Source: Nakaseomyces glabratus (Eukaryota; Ascomycota; Saccharomycetes; Saccharomycetales; Saccharomycetaceae). Taken from it: 64,000 nt of DNA. A program made the translations under genes and the position numbers. Of the stretch, positions 8,688 to 18,737 are shown piece by piece. The number at the start of each line of letters is the position of its first letter. The first letter of the stretch is position 1. The stretch lies in NCBI RefSeq assembly GCF_010111755.1, contig NC_088956.1, forward strand, positions 868,001 to 932,000. The letters run 5' to 3'. Under the pieces are notes generated by a model. It did not search any database, was not told the origin of the DNA, and saw only the letters and a program-made list of their open reading frames with translations.

Positions 8688-9899
8688 ATGTCTAACAGAG
8701 CTGTTCCGCAGGGGTACCTGGCGAACCTGCAGTTCCGGATACGGAGCGACAACTTGCCGCTGCTGAGCACGGTGCAGCCTTCGAGAGGGCACAAGCGTGG
8801 TGGGCGGGCTGTGAACTACGCGGAGTTCGACAACGAGTTGCTTGAAGATTTCTCGAACTTCCCGACGTTTGACATAGACAGCGATTCCAACGACGAGGAG
8901 CAGTCGAGTGCGTCCGCGGGCAATGATGATCCGCAGGCGAATGCCAACGGTGGGGAAGCCGCTGGCGTGAATGGCCAAGGTAGTGGAGATGGTGGAAGTG
9001 CGAACACAGGTGCTGGCAGGCATGGCAAGAGCCAATTGACCGCGGAAATGGAGAAAAACTATAAAACCGGGGTGCCTGATTTGAACGAGCAGAAGGACTC
9101 GCTCAACGTGCTCAGATACCAGAAGATCAGAGAGAGTTTCCAACACGGAAAGATAGCTGTGCCGTACAGGTTGTACGTGCCACCGGAACTGTCGACGGGG
9201 CAACAGGAAGCCATACTCATACCAATAACACTAAATGTGGAACACGGAAATAACACGATCTCCGATGCCTTTGTATGGAACGTGAATGACACTTCGATAT
9301 CGGTTGAAGACTTTGTCACTACATATTGCAACGACTTGGGCTTGTACGGTAATGTATCCCTACACTCTCAAATAGTCTCATCCATCAACGAACAAATACA
9401 GGAATTGGAAAACGTAGCGTCATTGGTAATACCCGATCTGGAAGTTGTAGTGAACTTAACCTGCACTATTCAAGGTAAATTCTTTGAAGATTATTTCCAG
9501 TGGAACTTGAGCGATAAGAGTCTGTCACCAGAGAAATTTGCATTAATTATTGTAGCTGATTTGGGACTTGCTAGGGAATTCGCACCAGGGATAGCTCACT
9601 CCCTACATGAATATCTATTGCATGTAAAGAAGGAGTGGGCTGAGGGAAGTTTGCATCAAGACACTGTGCCAAATGAAGCAGCATTTGGTTACTTGGCAGG
9701 TGTACGGTTGAATATTGATGACCTCGGTGCCAAATGGGCACCGAAGGTGGAATACTTGACTCAAGAAGAAATCCAAAAGAGAGAAATCGAGAAGGAAAGA
9801 AATATGAGAAGATTGAAGAGAGAATCAGATAGAATGGGAGGTGGTGCGAGAAGAGGACGTCGAAGATTGGATGACCTGGAGTTGACAATGAAGATGTAA
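8688..9899 (+). CDS. SFH1: RSC chromatin-remodelling subunit, SNF5 family
   Basis: Core subunit of the RSC remodeller in the nucleus, paralogous to Snf5. The protein has 403 aa (426 in S. cerevisiae). The SNF5 domain occupies about residues 165-385, with the duplicated repeats ITLNVEHGNNTISDAF/WNVND and VVVNLTCTIQGKFFEDYFQWNLSDKS. The C terminus EIEKERNMRRLKRESDR-(x)-RRGRRRLDDLE is characteristic of Sfh1. The start at 8688 was chosen over an in-frame ATG at 8673 because MSNRAVPQGYLANL lines up with the yeast N terminus. Residues 60-110 are a low-complexity Asn/Gly/Ala/Ser linker. The 5' third is conspicuously GC-rich compared with the 3' end. Confidence 0.95.
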   Translation: MSNRAVPQGYLANLQFRIRSDNLPLLSTVQPSRGHKRGGRAVNYAEFDNELLEDFSNFPTFDIDSDSNDEEQSSASAGNDDPQANANGGEAAGVNGQGSGDGGSANTGAGRHGKSQLTAEMEKNYKTGVPDLNEQKDSLNVLRYQKIRESFQHGKIAVPYRLYVPPELSTGQQEAILIPITLNVEHGNNTISDAFVWNVNDTSISVEDFVTTYCNDLGLYGNVSLHSQIVSSINEQIQELENVASLVIPDLEVVVNLTCTIQGKFFEDYFQWNLSDKSLSPEKFALIIVADLGLAREFAPGIAHSLHEYLLHVKKEWAEGSLHQDTVPNEAAFGYLAGVRLNIDDLGAKWAPKVEYLTQEEIQKREIEKERNMRRLKRESDRMGGGARRGRRRLDDLELTMKM

Positions 9900-10206
9900 T
9901 ATTAGTATATAGACGCTTTTTCTATACTGTAATGAATAGCATAAAATGTGATTAATGATTACGTTTTAAATGGCATGCTCAGACTTCCTTTGCGAGAACG
10001 TAGGACATATGTTTGCATCTCTGCCGGTTAATATTTATATTTAGTCACGAAAAGCTGATTTTAGATACACAACGCCAAACAATATAATTGATTGTGAAAC
10101 CCAAATCAACAATGCGTTTCAAGAAGAAGGAATAATAATAATTAAGACAGATAGCTTACAAAAGTTTCTATTGCTCTATAGCATATTAAGATAACTTGAC
10201 AGCATA
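9900..10206. other. Intergenic between SFH1 and NKP2
   Basis: 307 bp, AT-rich. It holds the SFH1 3' end and NKP2 promoter; no further feature was recognised. Confidence 0.5.
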
Positions 10207-10695
10207 ATGTCTTCAACAGATTTGATCATAGCACATTTCAATGAATTGAGATTTTCTGATGTTTTATCAATAGAGGACTTTAAAGAGATCATTATCCAAA
10301 GTAAGACTGTAGAAGTGCATGATGAGGATGTAAACAAATGGTACCAATCGTATCTCCGAGCTGAGCAAAAGAAATTGAAACTGTTTAGAGAGCGATTAAG
10401 GATATTTTTAGCTTCCATCCGTCAGCGTGAATTACAGAAGCTTGAGAAAGAACAACTATCTGAATCCTATAATTTAGAAGAGATAATATCATCACTTTAT
10501 AAACTGAATGAAGTATTCGAAGGAATAGTCATGAACCAGAATGATGAACTACGACAGAAGCAGGCCGAGCTAGCTAACTTCAAAGATCATCTGGCAGCAT
10601 CTTTGGATTCCTCTGACAGATCGATCCTTGACTCAATTAATTCGTCCATCGAAGCAATAGAGAAATACAGAAAGGCCTTGGATGAAGGCTCATGA
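10207..10695 (+). CDS. NKP2: Kinetochore protein Nkp2 (Ctf19/CCAN complex)
   Basis: Small 162-aa, mostly alpha-helical protein resembling yeast Nkp2, a non-essential subunit of the inner-kinetochore Ctf19 complex that pairs with Nkp1. Visible similarities are the WYQSYLRAE and RIFLASIRQRELQKLEKEQLS segments (residues ~42-90), a predicted coiled coil through the second half, and length (about 153 aa in S. cerevisiae). SFH1 lies just upstream; in S. cerevisiae NKP2 (YLR315W) and SFH1 (YLR321C) are near neighbours. It is convergent with SWC4. The call rests on moderate similarity plus synteny. Confidence 0.8.
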   Translation: MSSTDLIIAHFNELRFSDVLSIEDFKEIIIQSKTVEVHDEDVNKWYQSYLRAEQKKLKLFRERLRIFLASIRQRELQKLEKEQLSESYNLEEIISSLYKLNEVFEGIVMNQNDELRQKQAELANFKDHLAASLDSSDRSILDSINSSIEAIEKYRKALDEGS

Positions 10696-10879
10696 TAATA
10701 TTCAATATTATTACAAGTCAAGTAAGTATACAAAAAAACTAACTATGCTAATGCCATAATTTGGATAGTAATATTTACTTGAAAAACAATTAGACTCGGA
10801 AATGCATGACTATTTACTGTATCAATAAAATGCGCTCTCAGTAGGTAGGACTAACTTAAAAGATTGAATGAAGATAAAA

Positions 10880-12478
10880 TTATTTTGTTATCTGTTTTCC
10901 AGCTTCTATTTTATCTATCTGCTTCTTGATATCAAGTAAAGTAGCAATCTTTTTCAGAAGGGCTTCATATTCAGTAACGACCTCAAAAGTCGGCATAACT
11001 GGCCTAGCAGGTATACCAAGTTCTTGAGCTGTTGAGATAATTTTATTTTGAATGGCAGGTTTGAAAGTAGTTATCTTTGCAGAACGTAAGAATACCCCGG
11101 GGGACAATTTCTCGCCATGAGCGATTACACCCAAAGATTTTCTCTCGTCCATATTGAATATTTTTAGTAATTGCTCTGCGTATTCACTTTCACTTTTTCT
11201 CTTTAGAGCTGTTTGTAATTCAAGTTTCTGCCTCTTAGTTTTCTTAGGTGATTGTAAACCAGAAGGAATTGACCCCGCTGACGTTACATTCGTTGAGGTT
11301 TCTGTCGCAGTTACAGTTGTTGCAGGTCCTGGTGTTGCAGATGCATCATGCTTTTCCAGTTTCTTTTGTTGTAACTGCTGCATTTGCTGTCTTTGTTGAG
11401 CAAATTGGTGTTGTTGCTTCATCCAAGGATTTTCAGGCACGGCGCTATCAATTTTACGCTTTCTGGATTTATCTGCTAAAAGCGAGTTGTATAGTTGTGA
11501 CATCCCATTTGAAGTAAGATATTGAGCAACGGAGATATCTGATTGTGGAGAATCTAATAGACGTAGCAGTGTCTCACGTTCTGCCAATGTCTTCTTTGCC
11601 GCCATTTCAAATTTCCTAGACTCAATAATAAGTGCTTCTTCCTCAGCAATCTCTGCTGCAGATCTAGCTAACAATCTCTCTAAATACTTTTTCCTTTGTG
11701 TTTCTTTGTCTTTAGAATAGTTTAATGATTGCAACATTGGATCATCTGGTTTCTTAGCTTTAAAGTAACATTTCGAGACCTCATAGAACTTAGATTTCAG
11801 ATCTTCTAGAGTCCTATTGCTATTTTCATAATCATACCTATCTTGAATCACAAACCACCTTAAATCATATTTTTTACATAGATCAAACAGATACTTCACC
11901 TCGTTATATTCCCATTTTTCATTGTTCTTTTTATTGTCTGACGTCGATTTATTCTCATCCTGGGGCACACTTTCTTTTACCTTATCATTTGTATCCTCCT
12001 CTGTCATATTTACATCAGTAGAATCACCGTTAGCCTCTACCTTCTCGCCAATATTTTGCTTTTCATTCTCTTCGGCATTACTAGTGGGTATGAAGCTATT
12101 ATATTCGTCCTCTGTAAACTCAGGTATCGTTAAATGAACATCATACTTTTTAAATTCAGATTCTTGTGGCTCCTCACCAATCAGTTCTCTTGATCCTTTT
12201 ACCCAATGTTGCAATGTTAAATACTCATTAGCCTTGAAATTAGCTAAACTCCATGGAGTAGGCTTGGCATTAGACGCCAGCTTCTCTTTAAACCTATTCA
12301 TTGATTGAACCACTACTGGCGCCTCATTCTCACCAAGTAAGTTGTAAAGTTCCCTTTGCATACCAGTCAGCTGTGGTTTAGAAGACTTACCCGAGGCAGG
12401 TACGCTTGGCGACGCAGCATTTGGACTGCTAGACTTCTGCTTGATGTTCAAGACATCAAAAATATCCGAGGAAGACAT
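10880..12478 (-). CDS. SWC4: SWR1/NuA4 subunit Swc4 (DMAP1 family)
   Basis: Nuclear subunit shared by the SWR1 remodeller (H2A.Z deposition) and the NuA4 acetyltransferase. The protein has 532 aa from the ATG at 12478, in front of MSSSDIFDVLNIKQK, which matches the yeast N terminus. An earlier in-frame GTG at 12490 is not a plausible start. TGMQRELYNLLGEN is near residue 40. A SANT-like helix region, WEYNEVKYLFDLCKKYDLRW, is near residues 190-210. Conserved C-terminal blocks are SPKKTKRQ, GVIAHGEKLSPGVFLRS and a final AGKQITK. It is longer than yeast Swc4 (476 aa) because of an acidic linker (~135-185) and Gln- and Thr-rich segments (~355-405). Confidence 0.96.
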   Translation of the reverse strand: MSSSDIFDVLNIKQKSSSPNAASPSVPASGKSSKPQLTGMQRELYNLLGENEAPVVVQSMNRFKEKLASNAKPTPWSLANFKANEYLTLQHWVKGSRELIGEEPQESEFKKYDVHLTIPEFTEDEYNSFIPTSNAEENEKQNIGEKVEANGDSTDVNMTEEDTNDKVKESVPQDENKSTSDNKKNNEKWEYNEVKYLFDLCKKYDLRWFVIQDRYDYENSNRTLEDLKSKFYEVSKCYFKAKKPDDPMLQSLNYSKDKETQRKKYLERLLARSAAEIAEEEALIIESRKFEMAAKKTLAERETLLRLLDSPQSDISVAQYLTSNGMSQLYNSLLADKSRKRKIDSAVPENPWMKQQHQFAQQRQQMQQLQQKKLEKHDASATPGPATTVTATETSTNVTSAGSIPSGLQSPKKTKRQKLELQTALKRKSESEYAEQLLKIFNMDERKSLGVIAHGEKLSPGVFLRSAKITTFKPAIQNKIISTAQELGIPARPVMPTFEVVTEYEALLKKIATLLDIKKQIDKIEAGKQITK

Positions 12479-12798
12479 CGTGTTATTCACAATGTGGGTT
12501 GACTTTATTACTACTATTGAGCCTGATCAAGACAAACGTATACATCTATCTGTCTTTGTATATATACTATTGTTAGACTTGTAATTTTCAAAAAACATTG
12601 AAATTATAAAAGTTGAAAAAAAAGTTCAAATTTATAGCCTGAGGGCCTGTAGCATCGAGAATTCAGGCACATAAGCTGCTAGTATCAGTTAAAAGCGCAG
12701 TAACACCGTTGTTCAAATTGGTAAAATCACTGAGATCAAAGTGGCGTTGACTAAATTAATAAAATTGGGCATCTATACAAAAAACCAAGTCTAAAATC
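12479..12798. promoter_or_regulatory. Divergent promoter SWC4 / CUL3
   Basis: 320 bp, AT-rich with an A-run near 12615. No specific site was recognised with confidence. Confidence 0.5.
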
Positions 12799-15072
12799 AT
12801 GATCAATAGAAGAGTAGGTATTAGGATCCCAACTAAACTGAGTATTCCAAAGCAGGACTTCAGCCAGTCATGGGAAATATTAGAAAGTGCACTAAACCAC
12901 ATATATGCTGAGGATACGGAAAAACTGTCATTTGGAGATTTGTATAGGACAATTTATACACAAGTACTAAATCGTAATGGGGAAAAACTGTATTCGGCCT
13001 TCGAAGCCTATATGGCCAAGAAACTTGATGAGATAAGGGAATTGACGTTCACTGAGCATGTATTAAGCGATAATGATTCATTTCTGCTTGAAATGGGAGA
13101 GCTGTGGAAGAAACAATCTGATATTCTGAAAACGATCAGTGATCTTACGATATATATGGATAAAGTTTATTCAAAACCAAACAGAGTGCCAGAAATACAC
13201 GAGTTAGGTCTACAAATATTCAAAAAGCATATATTAATGAAAATCAAGGATCAATTACTAAATAGTATACTTGCCGATATCAACTCTGTTCGTGATTGCC
13301 AAGAATTAGATCTTCAGAAGGCTCACTTATGGAAATTGCTTGTTTCTATGATGGAAACTATTACAGATACTAAGGATACATTTTACCTAAACTATTTTGA
13401 ACCAAAATTCCTTAACGATACTGGACTATATTATAAGAAATCATTCACACCTACAGATAAATCTGCCACAGAGTGCCTGGAAAAGATTAGAGTTCTTCAA
13501 TCATTTGAAATTGAAATGTGCGAGGACTATCTAAACAAAGATACCATATTAAAATTAAATCATGTGTTAGAAGAGGTTCTTTATAACCAGAAACTTAATA
13601 TTCATGTCCCAGAACTAATCAAAATCTCGTTTGAACAAGACAATTATGAATTATTGGACCAAATATACACTGTTTCATTATCTGATGATTATAGGCTCCA
13701 GATTGTGAATGCAATTAAATCATACATGCTAAAACACTGTAACAACTCTGAACCGAAAGAAATTCCAAAGAAGAGGTACTTATATGCTATACAATGGACC
13801 GCAAGAGTTCTCGCAACATATAAAAAGTGTCATGAGTTCCTCTCCAATGTCAATTTTGGATCTGTAGTTGTCAGAAAAAGTGAAGCTGATAATGAAACAG
13901 AAACAAAAGCTTACAATTCAGCTGTAATCAGCAATGAAGTATTTTCTGAGTACTTGAATCAAGATGGTAAAAGATCATCGGAATTTGTGACGATTTACCT
14001 AGATTCATGTTTGAAACTGTCAATAGAGAAACAAAAATATAAACAAGTGAAACAGGATTTAGATGCCGCTGTAAAGCTGTTCAAGCTTCTGCAGGAAAAG
14101 GACATTTTTTCGCAATACTACCAACAGCAGCTGTCCAAGAGATTATTACAACAAAAGTCATCTCTAGACTTAGAGAGATGGTTAATAACTCAGATCAAAA
14201 GTGAAATGGGCTCATTATTTACATCAAAACTTGAAGGTATGCTAAGAGATGTAAATTCTTCCATCGAGCTATATAAGACTTTCCAAAATACTACAAAGGA
14301 AGCGGTTGCTGGATTTATGTTCAAGCCTCAGATTTTAACTCCCACATCTTGGCCATTTCAAGCTCCAGATCGCGTAGACCCAAACTTCAAGCTGCCTGAA
14401 ACCTTACAGGGTATCCAGGATAGTTTCGAAACATTTTACACTAACAAATATAACCAAAGAATTTTGAAGTGGTCTCATCATTTAAGCTCAATTGAAGTGG
14501 GATATCAGTTTGCGAAGACCTATCATGAGATTCACTTGCCAATATATGCCGCATCAATATTCTTTTTGTTTGAAAATCATGACAGCTTAACCAAAGATGA
14601 GATACAGGATATGACAGGTTTACCCGACGTTGAGCTAGATAAACTGTTGCTATCCATGACTACCGCTCCCAGATCAAAGATACTTGTTAAATCACCACCT
14701 TCTAAGATAATCAACTCCACTGACACATTTGCAATAAACGAAGATTTTACTGCACCAACAACCAAAGTAAAATTACAAATGATAATAGGAGTTGTACAAC
14801 CAAATAACGGTACAGGCGAACCAAACAAAGCATCAATAATGGACAATGTTGAAAGAGAGAGGCAAGAAGTGACAAATGCTGCCATCGTTAGGCTAATGAA
14901 AAGCGAAAGACATTTACAGTTCTCAGAATTACAGGAAAAGACTGCTGTGCAGCTTGCCCAAAGATTTACACTGTCACTGGCAACATTTAAGGCTTGTATA
15001 GAAACATTGATAGAGAAGGAATACATTCAGAGGGATGTGGATGACCATGAATTTCTCCACTACATTACCTAA
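12799..15072 (+). CDS. CUL3: Cullin Cul3 (ubiquitin-ligase scaffold)
   Basis: 757-aa cullin, ortholog of S. cerevisiae Cul3 (YGR003W), scaffold of the E3 that includes Elc1/Ela1 and acts on stalled RNA polymerase II. The N-terminal cullin repeats contain SFGDLYRTIYTQVLNRNGEKLY near residues 43-65. The cullin homology core contains FSQYYQQQLSKRLL near residue 437. The C-terminal winged-helix neddylation domain has IVRLMKSERHL, with the likely Rub1-acceptor Lys at 701, and ends EYIQRDVDDHEFLHYIT. The core IVRxMK is kept. Flanked by SWC4 (divergent) and PEX31 (tandem), the S. cerevisiae YGR002C-003W-004W order. Confidence 0.95.
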   Translation: MINRRVGIRIPTKLSIPKQDFSQSWEILESALNHIYAEDTEKLSFGDLYRTIYTQVLNRNGEKLYSAFEAYMAKKLDEIRELTFTEHVLSDNDSFLLEMGELWKKQSDILKTISDLTIYMDKVYSKPNRVPEIHELGLQIFKKHILMKIKDQLLNSILADINSVRDCQELDLQKAHLWKLLVSMMETITDTKDTFYLNYFEPKFLNDTGLYYKKSFTPTDKSATECLEKIRVLQSFEIEMCEDYLNKDTILKLNHVLEEVLYNQKLNIHVPELIKISFEQDNYELLDQIYTVSLSDDYRLQIVNAIKSYMLKHCNNSEPKEIPKKRYLYAIQWTARVLATYKKCHEFLSNVNFGSVVVRKSEADNETETKAYNSAVISNEVFSEYLNQDGKRSSEFVTIYLDSCLKLSIEKQKYKQVKQDLDAAVKLFKLLQEKDIFSQYYQQQLSKRLLQQKSSLDLERWLITQIKSEMGSLFTSKLEGMLRDVNSSIELYKTFQNTTKEAVAGFMFKPQILTPTSWPFQAPDRVDPNFKLPETLQGIQDSFETFYTNKYNQRILKWSHHLSSIEVGYQFAKTYHEIHLPIYAASIFFLFENHDSLTKDEIQDMTGLPDVELDKLLLSMTTAPRSKILVKSPPSKIINSTDTFAINEDFTAPTTKVKLQMIIGVVQPNNGTGEPNKASIMDNVERERQEVTNAAIVRLMKSERHLQFSELQEKTAVQLAQRFTLSLATFKACIETLIEKEYIQRDVDDHEFLHYIT

Positions 15073-15574
15073 CTTAAGGCCTTGTCTGGGGAGTTTAAAA
15101 ACTATACAGCATAATCACGATATATTTTTTATATAAGGAACTAACTAAATGACGCATTGATACAACTATCTAGCTATTTGACCACACACCATCACCATGT
15201 CTTCTTGTATAGCTCTTGAACCCATCAGATCAAATGCTTTTATTGCCAAAAAAGCCAAAATTTGAAAATTTCCCACTGAGAAGCCGAGATTTTAAGGAAC
15301 AAATCAAGAGGTTCTTGTTCTTGGCTGTTTCGACCTTTTCCATCATATGATTTTATATAGTCTTGTCTCAAGATCGAAGACAACCTAAAACAGCTTTACT
15401 GCCAATTAGTAATCTTATTCAAACAAGTGCTCAAAGATATTGGAGTTTTTGTACTAGGAATAAATTCAATTATTAAACTTGTTTTTTTTTCCGATAAGTT
15501 ACTGTGAATATACTTCTAGAGGATTTGATAAATCATAAATATTCAGAAGTGGAATTATACATAGACCAGTATAA
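15073..15574. other. Intergenic between CUL3 and PEX30/31
   Basis: 502 bp, AT-rich, with a T9 run at ~15482. It holds the CUL3 3' end and the next promoter; no gene was recognised. Confidence 0.5.
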
Positions 15575-17086
15575 ATGGACCAACCGTCAACAAAGTCTAA
15601 AGTTTTGAGTGAGGAAGAGAAGGAGCGCATAAAAACCAATAAAGTTATCAAGAGTGTCCTAAAGAAAAGAGGAAAATGGAAGAGCAATGCATATTCAAAC
15701 AATGAAGTAGAAGAAGATTATAATATTGTGTCATCGCCACTGTTGAATTCCACACCGCCAACAGTCTCAAAAGCATTGGTTAAGTTGTATCCTTATTTAA
15801 TAGTTACAGACAAATTTTTGAGTATTGTAACTTGGACCAATGACAATCTGTGGCTAAATTTTCTTTCAGTACTTTCATATTTTGTGTTTGTGCTATACTT
15901 CCAATTTCTTGTTAAGTATTTTGGACATTTGTTGATCATTGGCATAATATGGTGTTATTCTCTTGTGGATAGTGCTGTTGAAGACACTATGATGTCTTGC
16001 CCTTCGCTAGATGATATCGTACACATAATGGTCCGTGTCTCCACTAAAGCCGATATTGTTCTTTCTCCACTTACAATACTTAACTCACAAGATATTCAAC
16101 GTCTTCTATTTACCAGTGCATTCTTGTCACCTATTTACATACTGGTTACAAAGCTAATATTCTACCCAAGAACTCTAGTATTGTTTGCCGGGGTTTATGT
16201 GCTAACTTATCATTCAAGTTGGTCAAAAGCTTTTAGACGATCATTATGGAATTTCAGACTGATACGGTTGCTGATGTTCTATATTACCGGCTTAGATATG
16301 GGTGGCATTAATAAGCACTATACTATCTTTACATCAGTGAATGATCAGATAAAAAAGCTAACAGGACCTAAGAAAGCTGACGGATCATCAAATGAACCTA
16401 TCAGGTTTACATATGTGCTGTACGAGAACCAACGCCGCTGGATAGGTATTGGATGGACTTCAAGCATGCTAAGTTATGAAAGGTCTGCATGGACAGATGA
16501 GTTTTTAAACGCGGCACCACCTATTACAGAATTCACATTACCTGAAGGTGATTCAGGCTTAGAATGGAAATGGATAGATAAAGAGTGGCGCTTAGACCTG
16601 ACAAATGACGGCTCTATCCAATTACCTTCCTCAAAAATGAAGACTACAGCAAATCCATCAAGTGATGATGGGTTCATATATTCCGATAATACGTGGAAAA
16701 ACCCTTCAACAGAGGACTCCTTTTCCAAGTATACACGTAGAAGAAGATGGATTAGAACAGCAGAGTTAATTGGTGCTAAGATAAATAGCAGATCAAATAG
16801 TGTAACAACTGTTCAGGAGATAAATTCAACAACGTCCACAGGAATTGATAATCATGATATCCAATCACCGGCAGATGATGCTGAATCAACAACCATGAAA
16901 AGAAAAGTCAGTTTTAGTGATGTTAGAAAGATAAGAATTATCAATGATCAGAATGAAGAAGTAAAAGATGTAACAGAAAAAGAGAACATCAACATACAGT
17001 TAACTAGTCCGACGCTCGAAAAGAAGGTTAGCACTGACCAAGATCCAAGAGAAATATTAATTGAAAGCAACAAAAAGATAGAATAG
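15575..17086 (+). CDS. PEX31: ER/peroxisome membrane peroxin, Pex30/Pex31 family
   Basis: 503-aa member of the Pex24/Pex30 family: reticulon-like hairpin membrane proteins of ER subdomains that control peroxisome and lipid-droplet biogenesis. Hydrophobic segments lie near residues 85-135 and 180-215. The dysferlin N motif is at RRWIGIGWTS (~285). The C-terminal dysferlin half is RRWIRTAEL (~388). A Ser/Thr-rich acidic tail follows. Position beside CUL3 and TFG2 matches PEX31 (YGR004W). Its S. cerevisiae ohnolog PEX30 (YLR324W) lies beside the SFH1 region, which is interleaved here, so a PEX30 assignment is equally possible. Confidence 0.85.
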   Translation: MDQPSTKSKVLSEEEKERIKTNKVIKSVLKKRGKWKSNAYSNNEVEEDYNIVSSPLLNSTPPTVSKALVKLYPYLIVTDKFLSIVTWTNDNLWLNFLSVLSYFVFVLYFQFLVKYFGHLLIIGIIWCYSLVDSAVEDTMMSCPSLDDIVHIMVRVSTKADIVLSPLTILNSQDIQRLLFTSAFLSPIYILVTKLIFYPRTLVLFAGVYVLTYHSSWSKAFRRSLWNFRLIRLLMFYITGLDMGGINKHYTIFTSVNDQIKKLTGPKKADGSSNEPIRFTYVLYENQRRWIGIGWTSSMLSYERSAWTDEFLNAAPPITEFTLPEGDSGLEWKWIDKEWRLDLTNDGSIQLPSSKMKTTANPSSDDGFIYSDNTWKNPSTEDSFSKYTRRRRWIRTAELIGAKINSRSNSVTTVQEINSTTSTGIDNHDIQSPADDAESTTMKRKVSFSDVRKIRIINDQNEEVKDVTEKENINIQLTSPTLEKKVSTDQDPREILIESNKKIE

Positions 17087-17253
17087 TTCATATACTTAGT
17101 CTAGGAGTTTTATGTAGTAATATTTGCTTAATATCATATGACACGCATTGTTTCCGTCACTGAACATGCATTTGTAGTTTTTTATATGTCAATAATTATA
17201 TAGGCGTCTCAACATTTTTTATAGTAATTTAAAAGCTAAGGTAAAGTTTCGAT

Positions 17254-18441
17254 CTAGACAATGTCTTCCATTTCAATTTCTTCTTCACCCATCTCATTTT
17301 CATTTTCCGAGTTACCTTCTTTTCCTTCTGTTGGTTGGTCATCATCGGCAAGTTCACCTAATGTAGCCTTTCTTTCTTCTTCCTTTAGCTTCTTATATTC
17401 AGGTCTTAATGTGTACTTGAAAGCATAAGGACCCTTTTTCACCAGAGTAGCAACTTTATCCAGACACTCCTTCAAATGAGCTTCCGGTTGTCTTGTACGT
17501 TCTTTTAGACCTTTCAAAGACCAATAATCATATTCATCAAACAACTTGAATAAGTAATCCAAAATTTCTTTCTTTGGCATACGAATAGATTTGATGTTAT
17601 TCTTGGCCTTTTCACGACCAACTTTCAAGAAATTAGAGTTATCTGATCTCATGGACATACCAGTGTGTGACATGGTGACACCAACAGTTTCATCCAAGGT
17701 AACAATCTTCTCTTTATTAGAGTTCTTGACAATGTTTCGCCTTTGTTCAACAATTTTATGGTAGTTAGGGTCATTCATAGATGGCATAACTTGACATTCA
17801 TGACAAACAGTACCAACAATTGAGGTCTTCTTAGGGATGGTTTTCACATAGGGGATATATCTGTCACGCCCATCTCTATCAGTCATGACTCTGTGGTTAA
17901 ATCTCTTCCTTTGGTTTCTTCTCTTCTGTTGTTGTTGTTTCTTCTTTAACTCTTCTTCTCTTTCTTGTTTCTTCAGATAAGCTTGCCTTTGCTTCTCAGG
18001 GTCAGCAGCAAGTTCTTTCTCCCTTTGCTGATACTTCTTCAAGTTCTGCTCGGTAAAAACATACTCGTTCTCCACAATCTTCTTGGTCAGTTCAAGGTCG
18101 TACTCATGCGGAATAGCATCATTGTCGTTTTCATCCAGCATTAGCTTGATCTTGGAACCGTCCTGGTTTATTTTAATCTTACCCAACTGTTGCCCATGCA
18201 GGTTATTTCTGTCTCTCCATCTCTCTGCCAGGAACATGGGCAGTCTCACCAACCACACTTGTCTCTTACTCTTACTCAGGTCTAGATCTAGAGACTCCTC
18301 ATACACCTTAGTCTCATTATTTTCAATATCGTTACCATCAAACACTTCCTCCTCCTGGGACAAATATTCATCACCGGAATCGTTATTGGAAGCAGCAGTT
18401 GCCAAAGTGGGCCCAGCTGCAGGCGTAGCTCTTTGGGACAT
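17254..18441 (-). CDS. TFG2: TFIIF small subunit (RAP30)
   Basis: Second-largest subunit of the general factor TFIIF, which binds RNA polymerase II and stabilises the pre-initiation complex. The protein has 395 aa from ATG 18441 (400 in S. cerevisiae). The open frame extends further upstream but without homology. The N-terminal dimerisation domain has DEYLSQEEEVFDGNDIENNE near residues 25-45 and RQVWLVRLPMFLAERWRDR. A Lys/Arg/Gln-rich linker (~190-210) follows. The C-terminal winged helix contains SIRMPKKEILDYLFKLFDEYDYW and the acidic tail ends in EIEMEDIV. Conservation is very high. Divergent from PRP18 over 296 bp, as in S. cerevisiae. Confidence 0.97.
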   Translation of the reverse strand: MSQRATPAAGPTLATAASNNDSGDEYLSQEEEVFDGNDIENNETKVYEESLDLDLSKSKRQVWLVRLPMFLAERWRDRNNLHGQQLGKIKINQDGSKIKLMLDENDNDAIPHEYDLELTKKIVENEYVFTEQNLKKYQQREKELAADPEKQRQAYLKKQEREEELKKKQQQQKRRNQRKRFNHRVMTDRDGRDRYIPYVKTIPKKTSIVGTVCHECQVMPSMNDPNYHKIVEQRRNIVKNSNKEKIVTLDETVGVTMSHTGMSMRSDNSNFLKVGREKAKNNIKSIRMPKKEILDYLFKLFDEYDYWSLKGLKERTRQPEAHLKECLDKVATLVKKGPYAFKYTLRPEYKKLKEEERKATLGELADDDQPTEGKEGNSENENEMGEEEIEMEDIV

Positions 18442-18737
18442 CTCCTTTTGATTGCTTCTTATAGTACTGCTCAGATGTATGAACTGAGCTCCTCGGTATA
18501 GTTGTACTCTCACCACTTTTATCAGTCCCTGTAGCCACTCTTTTTTTTTGGCACTTTTGAGTTTCAGTTTTTTCTTGGGCAAGAAGCTTACCGAGAGCGA
18601 TGATGTCCCCTTCGATGAGCACACTAAGAAATAGCATAAGAAAAGATCTGGCTAAGTTGTAACGGTTTCGCTCTAATTGAAACATACTAGTGCAGAAAAC
18701 GTTAGTACACAAGTTATACAAACTGCTAATTGCAAGG

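Noticed and set aside
18701..18707. TACTAAC on the minus strand upstream of TFG2, possible 5'-UTR intron
   Set aside because: No GTATGT donor found upstream in a sensible position; likely chance.
18690..18737. 16-codon N-terminal extension of PRP18
   Set aside because: It begins with GTG and shows no similarity to Prp18; the first ATG is 18738.
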